A program made the translations under genes and the position numbers. A stretch of 64,000 nucleotides of DNA from Salipiger bermudensis (GTDB lineage: Bacteria; Pseudomonadota; Alphaproteobacteria; Rhodobacterales; Rhodobacteraceae). Under the pieces are notes generated by a model. It ran no database searches and was not told the origin of the DNA. It was given only the letters and a program-made list of their open reading frames with translations. Below are positions 1 through 8,778 of the stretch, piece by piece (the stretch's first letter is position 1; every line of letters begins with the position of its first letter). Where the stretch lies: contig NZ_JAHVIA010000010.1 in the NCBI RefSeq assembly GCF_019801965.1, positions 124,001 to 188,000 of the forward strand, in the 5' to 3' direction.

Positions 1-390
1 GTAGGGTGTCTGCGGCGCGAAGCCGACGTTCTGGCCGCCGATCCGGATCACGTAGACCCGCGATCCGCCGCCATCCACGAGGGCGAACTCGTTCTCGACG
101 GTCTCGCCGGCGTAGTAGGTCACCCCGTCGATGGTGACGTCTTCCGCGAGTGTCGCCACGGCGCCGGTCTCGGCGTCATTGTCCTCGAACAGGCCGTCAT
201 CGTCGTTGATCTTGATGTGGGTCGGGGTGCCGCCGTTATAGGTATAGGTCTTGTCGGTCCAGCTCGGCGCGCCGGGATCGTAGTCGGGCTGCGAGGGATC
301 GTTGGCCGAGGTGTCGTTGCGCAGGTTGGAGGCGCTGAGCGCGCCGGGCGTGGTAATTTGCGACCAACTGTAAACGCCGAGAAGCGGCAT
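1..390 (-). CDS. Hint-type surface protein, N-terminal part (partial)
   Basis: Open on the minus strand from an ATG at 388-390 to the window edge, giving the first 130 residues. The protein starts MPLLGVYSWSQITTPGALSA and continues into acidic, Asn/Asp/Gly-rich sequence. This resembles the N-terminal part of Rhodobacteraceae proteins that carry a C-terminal Hint (hedgehog/intein) domain. The Hint domain itself would lie beyond the edge and is not visible. There is no signal peptide, which fits secretion by a type I system if it is secreted at all. The family call rests on resemblance of the N-terminus only; the frame is clean with normal codon use. Confidence 0.6.
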   Translation of the reverse strand, partial: MPLLGVYSWSQITTPGALSASNLRNDTSANDPSQPDYDPGAPSWTDKTYTYNGGTPTHIKINDDDGLFEDNDAETGAVATLAEDVTIDGVTYYAGETVENEFALVDGGGSRVYVIRIGGQNVGFAPQTPY

Positions 391-461
391 GGTGGCGGTT
401 CCTTGAAAGCGGGAGGGATCTGATAGGGCGCGCGCGTTAAGATCGCGTGTTGTTCAAACCG

Positions 462-1409
462 TTAGCGGGCGCTGCGGGCGGCGACCCGGTCGATGGCGGC
501 ATACATCTGCGACGCCGCCGCGTGCTGGGCGGCGTGGCCGATGCCGGGCAGCACCACGAGATTGGCGCCGGGGATCTGCCGCGCGGTCGGCACCGAGTGG
601 ATCTGCAGCCCGACGGTGGTGTCGGCATCGCCGTGCAGGATCTCGACCGGCAGCGCCAGCCCGCCGTAGCGCGGCAGCATGCGGGCGATCTCGGCTTTCA
701 GGTTGGCGCGCTGCAGGGCGTTCTCGCGCAGGGTCTCTGGGCGCAGGGCGAGCTCGGCGCCGATATGCTCGGCATAGCCGGGCGGAACCGGCTGCGGTGC
801 GAAGACCCCGGCGATGGCGTCGAGCACCCGGTCTTCTCCGGCCAGCGCCGAGATCGCCGGGTTGGCGATGCCCGCCAGCGGCCCGGAGGTCAGGCGGTAG
901 AAGAACGGCACGCCGGTCTCCCAGGTCTGCGAGGCGGCGGAGACCAGCACCAGCCCCGAGACGCGCTCGGGATGCTCGACCGCCCAGGCCAGCGCCACCG
1001 CGCCGCCGTAGGAATGGCCGAGCACGATGGGGCGTTCGGCGCCGAGCTGGCGGCCGGCGGCGCTGAGCAGAGCGGCCTGCTCCTGGATCGAGGCGCCGTC
1101 ACGGTCGATGCGCGGCGTGTAGCCCATGCCGGGCCGGTCGAAGGCAATGACGCGGTAGCGCCGCGACAGCTGGTCGACCGCGCGATAGGTCCAGTCGCGC
1201 AGGTTGCCGCTGGCGCCGTGGATCAACACGAGGGGCCGGCCACGTCCCTTCTCGACATAGTGGATGCGGTGGCCCGAGACCTCGAGAAAACGGCCCTCGG
1301 GCGGATAGTCCTCGAGCACGGAGGCGCTGCTGCTGTCGGAGGCCCGGTTCCCGGCGGCGCAGGCGGCGACGCCGAGGAACAGGAGGGAGAGCAGCGAGCG
1401 ACGTTTCAT
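462..1409 (-). CDS. alpha/beta hydrolase, predicted lipoprotein
   Basis: A 315-residue alpha/beta-hydrolase-fold enzyme of unknown substrate. The N-terminus is a lipoprotein signal (LFLGVAAC, lipobox Cys17), so it should be anchored to a membrane facing the periplasm. The oxyanion-loop motif HGASGN is near residue 64, the nucleophile elbow GHSYGG gives Ser133, and HGDAD (Asp261/263) plus GIGH (His292) complete the triad. The start at 1409 was chosen because the signal peptide begins there. It lies 1 nt after the metA stop in the same direction, so the two are probably cotranscribed, but nothing links the enzyme to methionine synthesis. Confidence 0.85.
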   Translation of the reverse strand: MKRRSLLSLLFLGVAACAAGNRASDSSSASVLEDYPPEGRFLEVSGHRIHYVEKGRGRPLVLIHGASGNLRDWTYRAVDQLSRRYRVIAFDRPGMGYTPRIDRDGASIQEQAALLSAAGRQLGAERPIVLGHSYGGAVALAWAVEHPERVSGLVLVSAASQTWETGVPFFYRLTSGPLAGIANPAISALAGEDRVLDAIAGVFAPQPVPPGYAEHIGAELALRPETLRENALQRANLKAEIARMLPRYGGLALPVEILHGDADTTVGLQIHSVPTARQIPGANLVVLPGIGHAAQHAAASQMYAAIDRVAARSAR

Positions 1410-1410
1410 C

Positions 1411-2364
1411 TCAGGGCCCCTTTCGCGTGCGCCAGTCGGTGCTCTCGACGCCGATGCGGGCAAGGTCGAAAGCGGTGGTCTGGTAGATCTCGTTGATCCA
1501 GTTGCCGTAGAGCAGGTGAGCATGGCTGCGCCAGCGGTTCTGCGGCATCTGGCTCGGATCGTCATCGGGGTAGTAGTTGGCGGGCACGTTGATCGGTTTT
1601 CCGGCCGCCACGTCGCGGTCGTATTCTTCCTTGAGCGTGCCGCTGTCATACTCGAGGTGGTTGAAGATATAGAGCGCCCGGTGGGCCGGATCCTCGACCA
1701 GCGCCGGGCCGGTCTCGGGGCTGTCGATCAGCACCGGCAGACCGGCGGCCTCGACCTCGTCGCGGCGCATCTCGGTCCAGCGCGACACCGGCATCACCAT
1801 GTCGTCGGAGAAGCCGCGCAGGTAGGGCGAGGCGGGCACGAGGTTCTGGTGCCGCACGCAGCCGAAGGCCTTGGCGTCGAGGATGTGCTTCGGCACGCCG
1901 TGGAAATAGTTGATCATCGCCATGCCGCCCCAGCACACGCCGAAGGTGGAATGCACATGGGTCTGGGTCCAGTCGAACACCCGGGTGAGCTCATCCCAGT
2001 AGGTCACCTCGGTGAACGCGAGATGCTCGATCGGCGCGCCGGTGATGATCAGACCGTCGAACTTCTCGCCCGTCGCCTCGACCTCCGAGAAGGGGCGGTA
2101 GAAATTCTCCATGTGATCGGCGGCGGTGTTGCGGGTCTGATGCTCCGACATCCGGATCAGCGACAGCTCGATCTGCAGCGGCGTGGCGCCGATCAGCCGG
2201 GCGAACTGGTTCTCGGTCTGGATCTTCTTCGGCATCAGGTTGAGCAGCGCGATGCGCAGCGGCCGGATGTCCTGCCGGCCGGCGCTGTCCTCGTCCATGA
2301 CCATGACGCCCTCGTTGGTGAGAACGTCATAGGCGGGCAGGTCGGAGGGCAGTTTGATAGGCAT
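1411..2364 (-). CDS. metA: homoserine O-acyltransferase MetA (probably acetyl-CoA type)
   Basis: 317 residues, full length for the MetA/HTS family, which activates the homoserine hydroxyl in the first dedicated step of methionine synthesis in the cytoplasm. The class I amidotransferase-like core has the nucleophile Cys144 (FGVCWGG), His236 and Glu238 (FNHLEYD). The segment [11 protein letters not shown] places a Glu (residue 113) where acetyl-CoA-using MetA proteins have Glu and E. coli succinyl-CoA-using MetA has Gly, so acetyl specificity is inferred. The upstream leader has a GC hairpin at 2383-2408. The ribosome binding site is weak (AAGAG, about 9 nt before the ATG). metF and metR lie 14 kb away. 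Confidence 0.93.
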   Translation of the reverse strand: MPIKLPSDLPAYDVLTNEGVMVMDEDSAGRQDIRPLRIALLNLMPKKIQTENQFARLIGATPLQIELSLIRMSEHQTRNTAADHMENFYRPFSEVEATGEKFDGLIITGAPIEHLAFTEVTYWDELTRVFDWTQTHVHSTFGVCWGGMAMINYFHGVPKHILDAKAFGCVRHQNLVPASPYLRGFSDDMVMPVSRWTEMRRDEVEAAGLPVLIDSPETGPALVEDPAHRALYIFNHLEYDSGTLKEEYDRDVAAGKPINVPANYYPDDDPSQMPQNRWRSHAHLLYGNWINEIYQTTAFDLARIGVESTDWRTRKGP

Positions 2365-2382
2365 CGGCTTTACTCTTGGTCA

Positions 2383-2408
2383 GGGGGCACAGATAGAGCG
2401 GCGCCCCC
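2383..2408 (-). promoter_or_regulatory. GC hairpin in metA leader
   Basis: Arms GGGGGC and GCCCCC are separated by 14 nt and sit 19-44 nt upstream of the metA start. It could be a leader structure controlling metA. It does not match the SAM-II or SAM/SAH riboswitch cores I can recall, so its function is open. Confidence 0.35.
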
Positions 2409-2463
2409 GGTTTAACAAGCTGTGCAGGGCGACCGGCGGGGGCGCACTGCGGGTCTCGAGGGA

Positions 2464-3324
2464 TCAGGCGGGCAGGGCGGCGGCGATCACTTCCGCGAAA
2501 TCCGCCTCGTCGCGGACCGTGGTCATGTCGGCCGCCTCGACGGTGATGCCCCAGTTGCGGGCCATCGCCTCGTAGCGCGGCTGGCGGTGGGCCAGGGCGC
2601 GGGCATAGGTCCAGCGGATGAAGGCATCGGGATCGACGGCGGCCTCCGAGAGCCCGGTCTCGTCGAGATAGGCGCGCCAGCCGGAGACGAGGAATTCGGG
2701 CTGATATGCCATCGGCTTCGGCGCGCGGTCGAAGCGGCGGATCAGCTCCTCGGTATGGGCCTCGCTGCCGCGGATCCAGACCATCAGCGCGTGGCTCGAG
2801 AGCTCCGAGAGGATCCGGTCCTTCGGGTCTTCGGGATCGACCCATTCGCAGATCGATCCGCCGGTGTCGCAGACGAAATGCGGGTAGCCGTAAAGCTCCT
2901 CGGAGCGGTCGATGAAATAGCTGGTGTCGAGCAGCGCCTGCTCCTCGGCGCGGCGGAACTGGTCCTGCCGGAGCTGGTAGGTCTCCATCGGCAGGCCGCC
3001 CTTCGATACGTCACCGGGCTTGCCGAGATAGGTCGAGACCGGGGTCAGGTTGTCGAAGGTGATGTTGGAGCCGATATGGATCGAGTCCGACATCAACAGC
3101 TCGCGCAGGAACGGCACCTTCATCGCCTCGCGCTTGGCGTTGTCGGCGATGTATTCGCCCATGTAGCGGGTGCCGATGCGGTAATCGACCGAGTAGTGGA
3201 ACCAGCGCCCGGTCTGGCGCAGCATCGACGAGACATGGGTCTTGCCGAGGCCCGACATGGCAAACAGCACCACGCGCTTGTGAGGCGCGGCGCGCCAGTC
3301 TTCCGCGGTCCGGTAATACATCAT
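2464..3324 (-). CDS. P-loop ATPase/kinase-like protein of unknown function
   Basis: 286 residues. The Walker A-type loop AMSGLGKT is at residues 22-29, near the N-terminus as in small nucleotide kinases. The remainder has no motif I recognise. The start MMYYRTAEDW at 3324 is chosen because GAAGGA lies about 6 nt upstream; the frame stays open further but without a better ribosome site. It runs in the same direction as metA, 99 nt upstream of it, and may belong to the same transcription unit. Substrate and role cannot be deduced. Confidence 0.8.
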   Translation of the reverse strand: MMYYRTAEDWRAAPHKRVVLFAMSGLGKTHVSSMLRQTGRWFHYSVDYRIGTRYMGEYIADNAKREAMKVPFLRELLMSDSIHIGSNITFDNLTPVSTYLGKPGDVSKGGLPMETYQLRQDQFRRAEEQALLDTSYFIDRSEELYGYPHFVCDTGGSICEWVDPEDPKDRILSELSSHALMVWIRGSEAHTEELIRRFDRAPKPMAYQPEFLVSGWRAYLDETGLSEAAVDPDAFIRWTYARALAHRQPRYEAMARNWGITVEAADMTTVRDEADFAEVIAAALPA

Positions 3325-3440
3325 CGGGCATCCTTCGAGTCGTTCGGACCACAGGTACTGACGCCCGCGCATGGCGTCAAATGGCGGCGACCGCAGGACG
3401 CACGCGCCGCTCCTGGTGCGTGTTCCGGCTGCAAACGAAA

Positions 3441-3472
3441 CCCGCCCGAGCGCCTCTCGGCACCCGGGCGGG
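3441..3472 (-). terminator. Rho-independent terminator after fadL-type gene
   Basis: A 14-position stem with two mismatches closes on a TCTC (plus strand) loop and is followed on the minus strand by TTTCGTTT. It lies about 30 nt past the stop of the FadL-type gene. Confidence 0.7.
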
Positions 3473-3500
3473 CGGTTGCTCTGCTCGATGGTCTTCCGCC

Positions 3501-4655
3501 TCAGAAGCGGTAGGCAACCTTGAGGCCGACGCCCCAGGCGTTGTTGTCCTCGAACTTGGCGCGGGCCACATCCGGCGTACCGGTTTCGGGCTTGGCGTCG
3601 CCGAGCCAGAAGTGGCTGATGCCGCCCGAGACGGTGACCTGCTCGTTCACATTGTAGGACGCGGCGAGGCGCAGCTGGGTGTAGCCGGTGGTCGGGGCCA
3701 GCGGCGAGACCAGATCGTCGCCCGGACCCTCGTAGGTGGCGCTGATCGCGGCGGAGAACTTGTCGTTGAAGCGGCGGCCGACACCCAGCGTGTAGGCGGT
3801 GCTGTCCTCGAGATCGATCAGGCCGTTGCCGACCACGGTCACGAAGCTGTCGGGATCGACGCGGAACTGCGAGTGCTTGACGTGGCGGATGCCGCCAAAC
3901 AGCAGCGTGTCCTTGGCAATGCCGGTCTGGAAGTCGAGGTTCCAGCTTTCCGGAGTCTTGACCTCGGTCTCGCCGCTGGCGTTGAGCAGCGGAAGCGCCG
4001 GGATCGGGCCGGGGCCATCGGGATCGACAAGCGGACCGGACTCGGTGGTGTCCATGTCGTGGGTGATCGCGGAGTTGTAGGTCAGCGCCACGCGCAGGGC
4101 GATCTCGGGGATCTCGTAGGCCGCGCCGAGCACGTAGCCGACGCCGGTGGTCTTGTCGAGATTGACCTCGTAGCCGCTCACCGCGCCATAGGCGAGGCCC
4201 TCGAGATGGATGTCGCCCGTGGCCTGCTGCAGGCGTAGGCCGCCGAACGCGCTCCAGTTGTCGTTGAACTGGTATTTCGCGAGCGCGGTCAGGGTGTTGG
4301 TGCTGGCCTCGGCGGTGGTGCCGCCAAGCGGGACGTTGCCGCTCTCGTAGGCGATGTCGGCGCCGAAGGGGCGGTCGTAGATCAGCGCCAGCGCCAGCCG
4401 GTCATTGACGTCATACTTGATGCCGAAGGACGGCAGGTAGAAGCCGTCGGCCACGTCGTCGATATCCTGCGCCGGGAATGGCGGCGAGACGTTCTTGCCG
4501 GTGAGCGACGGGTTGGCATAGCCCAGCGAGAATTCCAGCACGTTGCCGGTCTCGTACAGGATCATCGCCGATTGCTGCGTGCGCTCGATGCCGCCCGCGT
4601 GAAGCGCGGTCGCGGACAGGGCCAGCGCCGAGGCACCGGTCAGTAAGAATTTCAT
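3501..4655 (-). CDS. OmpP1/FadL-family outer membrane transporter
   Basis: 384 residues. A signal peptide (MKFLLTGASALALSATALHA, cleaved before GGIER) is followed by alternating amphipathic beta-strand sequence. The protein ends in VAYRF, the C-terminal aromatic signature of outer membrane beta-barrels. The family carries long-chain fatty acids or other hydrophobic compounds across the outer membrane; the substrate here is not known. It is a single-gene unit with its own terminator at 3441-3472. The first 143 nt upstream (4656-4798) hold no gene. Confidence 0.88.
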   Translation of the reverse strand: MKFLLTGASALALSATALHAGGIERTQQSAMILYETGNVLEFSLGYANPSLTGKNVSPPFPAQDIDDVADGFYLPSFGIKYDVNDRLALALIYDRPFGADIAYESGNVPLGGTTAEASTNTLTALAKYQFNDNWSAFGGLRLQQATGDIHLEGLAYGAVSGYEVNLDKTTGVGYVLGAAYEIPEIALRVALTYNSAITHDMDTTESGPLVDPDGPGPIPALPLLNASGETEVKTPESWNLDFQTGIAKDTLLFGGIRHVKHSQFRVDPDSFVTVVGNGLIDLEDSTAYTLGVGRRFNDKFSAAISATYEGPGDDLVSPLAPTTGYTQLRLAASYNVNEQVTVSGGISHFWLGDAKPETGTPDVARAKFEDNNAWGVGLKVAYRF

Positions 4656-4798
4656 GAGTTCCCTCTCCCTAAGGTATTCTCCTCCACCTTCGACGCTAAC
4701 GACGAGGCGGTTGAACGGTCAATCAATGACCCAGCGTAAGTTGACGCGCCGCGCCGTAACGTCACTTTGTCGCATCAGCGGCGGCAGGATGCTGCGGA

Positions 4799-5653
4799 TC
4801 AGCGGGTTTCTCGCAAGATATTGAAATAGTTCGCGCCAAAGATGATCGCGGCGCCGAGGAACACGAAGGGGTCGAGCGTCTCGGCATAGACCAGCATGCC
4901 CACCACGGCGACCAGCGGCAGCCGGGCGAAATCGATCGGCATGACAACCGGAGCGGGTGCGAGGCCAAGCGCGGTGGTGAGGCAGAAATGCGCCACGAGC
5001 CCGGCGATGGCGATCAGCGCTACCCAAGGCCAGGTGGCGAGGCCGGGCAGGGCGATGTCGCCGTCGATGCCGGCGCAGACAAGGCCGAACACCGCCTGCA
5101 TGACGGTGAGCCAGAACAGGATGCAGGCGGTCGAGGCGGTGCGGGTGAGCTTGCGGGTGAACACCGCCGAACCGGCGAATCCCACGCCCGCGAGCAGCGC
5201 CGCGATCAGGCCGGGGCTGATGGTCTCGGGCGTCGGCCGGGCCACCACGAGGATCCCGATGAAGCCGATGCCGGCGGCGATGGCGCGGGTTGGCGTGATG
5301 CGCTCGCCCAGCACCAGCGGTGACAGCAGGATGACCCAGAGCGGCGAGGTGAACTCGAGCGCGAAGACCTGCGCAAGGGGGATGCTGGCCACCGCGAAGA
5401 ACCAGCAGTTCTGCCCGGCGAAATGGCTGATGTTGCGCGCCACGTGCAGGCCGAAGCGGTCCCGGTTGATCTGCGAGAGCTTGCCCGTTGCAGCGAGCAC
5501 AGACGTGACGATGATGGCGCCGATGATCGAGCGGTAGAGCATGATCTCGAACGTGTCGAGATCGAGGCTGACGGCACGTCCCGCCACCGCCATCGCGGTG
5601 AAGGAGACGACGGCCCCGGTCATCCAGAGCACGGCCTGAAGCGTCTGGCTCAT
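4799..5653 (-). CDS. EamA/DMT-family transporter
   Basis: 284 residues, almost entirely hydrophobic, with about ten membrane segments in two EamA-type repeats; proteins of this size in the drug/metabolite transporter superfamily export amino acids, nucleosides or other metabolites. Gly-rich and Pro-containing turns such as LEFTSPLWVILLSPLVLGER are typical of the first repeat. The start at 5653 overlaps the stop of the upstream monooxygenase gene as ATGA, indicating translational coupling. Substrate unknown. Confidence 0.87.
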   Translation of the reverse strand: MSQTLQAVLWMTGAVVSFTAMAVAGRAVSLDLDTFEIMLYRSIIGAIIVTSVLAATGKLSQINRDRFGLHVARNISHFAGQNCWFFAVASIPLAQVFALEFTSPLWVILLSPLVLGERITPTRAIAAGIGFIGILVVARPTPETISPGLIAALLAGVGFAGSAVFTRKLTRTASTACILFWLTVMQAVFGLVCAGIDGDIALPGLATWPWVALIAIAGLVAHFCLTTALGLAPAPVVMPIDFARLPLVAVVGMLVYAETLDPFVFLGAAIIFGANYFNILRETR

Positions 5654-5922
5654 GCTTCGGTCACCGCGTAGTCGCGCGCGCAGCCGGCGGTGACGCGGGC
5701 CCAGTCGCTGGCCCGTGCGCGCGACTGGTGAGCGTCGAAGGCGGCGCAGTCGGTGAAGCGCTCGGCCACGGTGAAGACGCAAGGCGCGGTCTCGATGACC
5801 TCGAAGCTCAGGCAGCCCGGCTCGGCCCGGGTCAGGCGGATGTGCTCGGGCAGCGCGGCGCGGATCTGTTCGGCGCGCTCGGGCGGGCAGGTCATGGTGC
5901 CGGTCAGGCGGATCTCGGGCAT
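5650..5922 (-). CDS. antibiotic biosynthesis monooxygenase-domain protein (putative quinol monooxygenase)
   Basis: 90 residues, the usual size of a single ABM (dimeric alpha-beta barrel) domain. Diagnostic stretches are EPGCLSFEVIE in the middle and AERFTDCAAFDAHQ after it, as in YgiN-type quinol monooxygenases. The start MPEIRLTGTM has GAGGAGA close upstream. It is the first gene of a two-gene unit with the EamA transporter (4-nt overlap). A link between oxidation of a small molecule and its export is possible but not shown. Confidence 0.8.
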   Translation of the reverse strand: MPEIRLTGTMTCPPERAEQIRAALPEHIRLTRAEPGCLSFEVIETAPCVFTVAERFTDCAAFDAHQSRARASDWARVTAGCARDYAVTEA

Positions 5923-5997
5923 GGGGTCTCCTCGGCCGTGGCCGGCCTCATCGACGGCCCCCACGAACCGCGCGACCTTGGCCCGGGCCCCAGCAAG

Positions 5998-6033
5998 ACG
6001 CAAGCCCCGCATCGGACAATGCGGGGCTTGCGT
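5998..6033 (-). terminator. strong hairpin terminator after guaA
   Basis: A perfect 15-bp stem (arm ACGCAAGCCCCGCAT) with a 6-nt loop lies 50 nt beyond the guaA stop. The minus strand continues TCTTGCT. The symmetry may also stop plus-strand transcription. Confidence 0.8.
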
Positions 6034-6082
6034 TAATCGTTTGTGTGCAATCGGTGACGCCGTGCCTGCGCGCGGGCCCCGA

Positions 6083-7648
6083 TCACTCGAGCTCGATGGT
6101 CCCCGGCGGCTTCGAGGTGCAATCGTAGAACACCCGGTTGATGCCCTTCACCTCGTTGATGATCCGCGTCGAGGTTTCGCCGAGGAACTCGTGGGTGAAC
6201 GGGTAGTAATCCGCCGTCATGCCGTCGACGCTGGTCACCGCGCGCAGCGCCAGCGCGTAATCGTAGGTGCGGCCATCGCCCATCACGCCCACGGTGCGCA
6301 TCGGCAGGATGGCGGCGAAGGCCTGCCAGATCTCGTCGTAGAGACCGTGCTTGCGGATCTGGTCGATATAGACCGCATCCGCCTTGCGCAGGATCTCGAG
6401 CTTGTCCCGGGTGATCTCGCCGGGGCAGCGGATCGCCAGGCCCGGCCCGGGGAACGGGTGGCGGCCGATGAAGCTTGCCGGCAGGCCGAGTTCGTGGCCC
6501 AGCGCGCGGACCTCGTCCTTGAACAGCTCACGCAGCGGCTCGACCAGCTTGAGGCCCATCTTCTCGGGCAGGCCGCCGACATTGTGGTGCGACTTGATGG
6601 TCACCGACGGGCCACCGGAGAAGCTGACACTCTCGATCACGTCGGGATAGAGCGTGCCCTGCGCGAGGAACTCGGCGCCCTCGATCTCGTCGGCGTATTT
6701 CTGGAACACGTCGATGAACAGCTTGCCGATGGTCTTGCGCTTGGTCTCGGGGTCGGAGACGCCCTCGAGCGCGCCGAGGAAAAGCTCGGACTCGTCGGCA
6801 TGGATGAGGTTGAGGTTGTAGTTGTCGCGGAACATCGACACCACCTGCTCGGCCTCGTTGAGGCGCAGCAGGCCGTGGTCGACGAAGACGCAGGTCAGCT
6901 GGTCGCCGATGGCCTCGTGCAGCAGGATCCCGGTGACCGAGCTGTCGACGCCACCCGAAAGCGCGCAGATCACCTTCTTGTCGCCGACCTGCTCGCGGAT
7001 CTTGGCGATCATCTCCTCGCGGTAGGCCCCCATCGTCCAGTCGCCGGTGAAGCCCGCGATCTTTATGAAGTTTTCGTAGAGCGTCGCGCCGTTCGGGGTG
7101 TGGTGCACCTCGGGGTGGAACTGCACCGCGTAGAAGCGGCGCTCGAGATCGGCGATCATCGCGAAGGGCGCGCCCGGCGAGGTGCCGTAGACGTCGAAGC
7201 CCGGGGCGATCTCGGCGACGTGGTCGCCGTGGCTCATCCAGACCTGCTCGCGGCCGGTGGCGTCGAGGAACCAGCCGTTGAAGAACTCGGTGCTGTGCTC
7301 GGTCGGTGTCACATAGGCGCGGCCGAACTCGGCGGTGTGGCTTTCACCCGCCTCGATGCGACCGCCGAGGTCCTGCATCATCACCTGCTGGCCGTAGCAG
7401 ATCCCGAGGATCGGCACGCCGAGCTCGTAGGCGCTCTTGGGCGGGCGCGGCGAGCCTTCGCGGGTGACGCTGTCCGGGCCGCCGGAGAAGATGATCGCCT
7501 TCGGGGCGAACTCCTTCAGGAAGGCGTCGGAGACGTTCTGGTAGGGATGGATTTCGCAATAGACGTTCAGCTCGCGCAGGCGGCGCGCGATCAGCTGCGT
7601 CACCTGCGAGCCGAAATCGATGATGAGGAGGCGGTCATGCTGGGTCAT
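6083..7648 (-). CDS. guaA: GMP synthase (glutamine-hydrolysing)
   Basis: 521 residues, close to the E. coli length of 525. It converts XMP to GMP with ATP and glutamine. The N-terminal class I amidotransferase domain has Cys84 (GICYGQQ) with His178 and Glu180 (VQFHPEVHH). The ATP pyrophosphatase domain has the PP-loop SGGVDSS at about 231-237. The C-terminus PPGTIELE matches the family's usual ending. The ATG at 7648 is used; an in-frame GTG six bases earlier (7654) is possible, and neither has a strong ribosome site. It is monocistronic with a strong terminator. Confidence 0.97.
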   Translation of the reverse strand: MTQHDRLLIIDFGSQVTQLIARRLRELNVYCEIHPYQNVSDAFLKEFAPKAIIFSGGPDSVTREGSPRPPKSAYELGVPILGICYGQQVMMQDLGGRIEAGESHTAEFGRAYVTPTEHSTEFFNGWFLDATGREQVWMSHGDHVAEIAPGFDVYGTSPGAPFAMIADLERRFYAVQFHPEVHHTPNGATLYENFIKIAGFTGDWTMGAYREEMIAKIREQVGDKKVICALSGGVDSSVTGILLHEAIGDQLTCVFVDHGLLRLNEAEQVVSMFRDNYNLNLIHADESELFLGALEGVSDPETKRKTIGKLFIDVFQKYADEIEGAEFLAQGTLYPDVIESVSFSGGPSVTIKSHHNVGGLPEKMGLKLVEPLRELFKDEVRALGHELGLPASFIGRHPFPGPGLAIRCPGEITRDKLEILRKADAVYIDQIRKHGLYDEIWQAFAAILPMRTVGVMGDGRTYDYALALRAVTSVDGMTADYYPFTHEFLGETSTRIINEVKGINRVFYDCTSKPPGTIELE

Positions 7649-7695
7649 GGCCACGCTTTAGAAGCGCTTTGCGCGTTGCGCAAGAGGCCAGGTGC

Positions 7696-7875
7696 TCAGC
7701 CGCGGAGCGGATCCGCCAGCACCATGCCCAAGAGCCAGGCGACACAGAGCACCGCGACGGTCACCGGCAGCGACAGGGTCAGCACGAAGGCGGCAATCGC
7801 CGCGCAGATCGAGGCTTCCATGACGAAGTCGAAGAGAGGGGCCGGTTTCGGGTCGTCGCAGGCAAAGGCTTCCAT
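7696..7875 (-). CDS. small membrane protein, 59 aa
   Basis: A short reading frame encoding 59 residues, MEAFACDDPKPAPLFDFVME at the start, followed by a hydrophobic region from about residue 21 to 54 that could form one long or two short membrane helices. GAGGA lies 9 nt before the ATG. It sits in the gap between guaA and the first DUF2270 gene, facing the same way. I do not recognise the family; the Cys and Asp residues before the helix are the only polar features. Confidence 0.55.
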   Translation of the reverse strand: MEAFACDDPKPAPLFDFVMEASICAAIAAFVLTLSLPVTVAVLCVAWLLGMVLADPLRG

Positions 7876-7987
7876 GATGGGTGTCCTCGGACGGGGTGGG
7901 TTCGACTCAAGATTGCAAATTTTTTGTGACGCTCACCTTGATCTGGCGCAGCTTCTAAGCGTTTTGGAGGATTCGGGAAAGACATAT

Positions 7988-8623
7988 TCAGCCCATTGAG
8001 TCTGATTTCGCGCGGCCACGCCGCCGCGAGCGCGCCAGGTCGTCGCGTTTGCTCCAGAGCGCGATTGCGCCGAAGGCGAGCACGTAGAGCGCCCCGAACG
8101 CGGCGATCAGTTCGCCCGGCAACGGCCCGATATCGGCGCGCCGGATCGCCTCGTCGACCGATTGCGCCGGGGTCGGGTGGACGGCGATCTTGCCGGCAAA
8201 GGCGAGGGTCTGGATCAGCAGGATCCAGAAGTAGTTGCGGCGGATGCGGCGGCCCATCGCGACCATCAGCGGGACGTGGTAGCGCGGCCGCAGGTAATCG
8301 TTGGCCAGCACGCGCTGCCAGTCTTCCTCTAGATGCAGGTCGCCCTCGGCCAGCATCGGGGCGTAGAAATGCGTCTCCATCCAGCGGGCCCGGGCGCGCC
8401 AGACGTTGAAATAGCGGTAGCGCCGGGCCTCGAGGAACAGGAAAAACACGATTAGGATGCCGACGAGGACAAGCGGGATCGGCGAGGCCTCGGGCGAGGC
8501 GAAGGAGATCGAGAGCGCCACGCCCAGCGTCACAACCGCCCAGTTCGTCGTGGTGTCGAGGCGCGTGCGCCAGATGGTGCTGCGATAGACCTCGCCGCGG
8601 TAGAGGTGGGCAATGGCGCCCAT
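7988..8623 (-). CDS. DUF2270-family membrane protein (copy 2)
   Basis: 211 residues from the first available ATG. It shares with the adjacent upstream gene the segments WRTRLDTTTNWAVVTLGVAL, LVLVGIL, LEARRYRY and GKIAVHPTP, so the pair arose by tandem duplication. Hydrophobic segments lie at about 30-65 and 130-195. The function of DUF2270 is unknown. The start is doubtful: residues KDLDAAEMGAIAHLYRGEV match NAAEIGALAHLYRSEV of the neighbour, and the homology begins before the ATG, yet no ATG, GTG or TTG precedes it in frame back to a TAG at 8720-8722. Confidence 0.78.
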   Translation of the reverse strand: MGAIAHLYRGEVYRSTIWRTRLDTTTNWAVVTLGVALSISFASPEASPIPLVLVGILIVFFLFLEARRYRYFNVWRARARWMETHFYAPMLAEGDLHLEEDWQRVLANDYLRPRYHVPLMVAMGRRIRRNYFWILLIQTLAFAGKIAVHPTPAQSVDEAIRRADIGPLPGELIAAFGALYVLAFGAIALWSKRDDLARSRRRGRAKSDSMG

Positions 8624-8778
8624 CTCGGCGGCGTCGAGATCCTTGCGCGGCGTGGGCGCCCCGCCGGTCTTGCTGTCGATGAGTTCGTCCTCCGCTCCCC
8701 TCGGCGCGCGCGCCGCTCCCTAGAGGGGAGCTTTGCATCTGCGATCCGGCTGGTCAAACCCGCTCTCGGCCGCTGCGA

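Noticed and set aside
2365-2463. SAM riboswitch upstream of metA
   Set aside because: I looked for the SAM-II and SAM/SAH cores and did not find a convincing match; only a GC hairpin is present.
5753-7999. Very long plus-strand open frame opposite guaA (748 codons)
   Set aside because: It mirrors guaA codon by codon; in GC-rich DNA the antisense frame of a real gene stays open. The composition (His/Arg/Gly/Asp-rich) is not protein-like. The same applies to the frames opposite thrS (21784-24198), gyrA (27061-30144), mfd (33495-37463), pst genes (56878-59709) and others.
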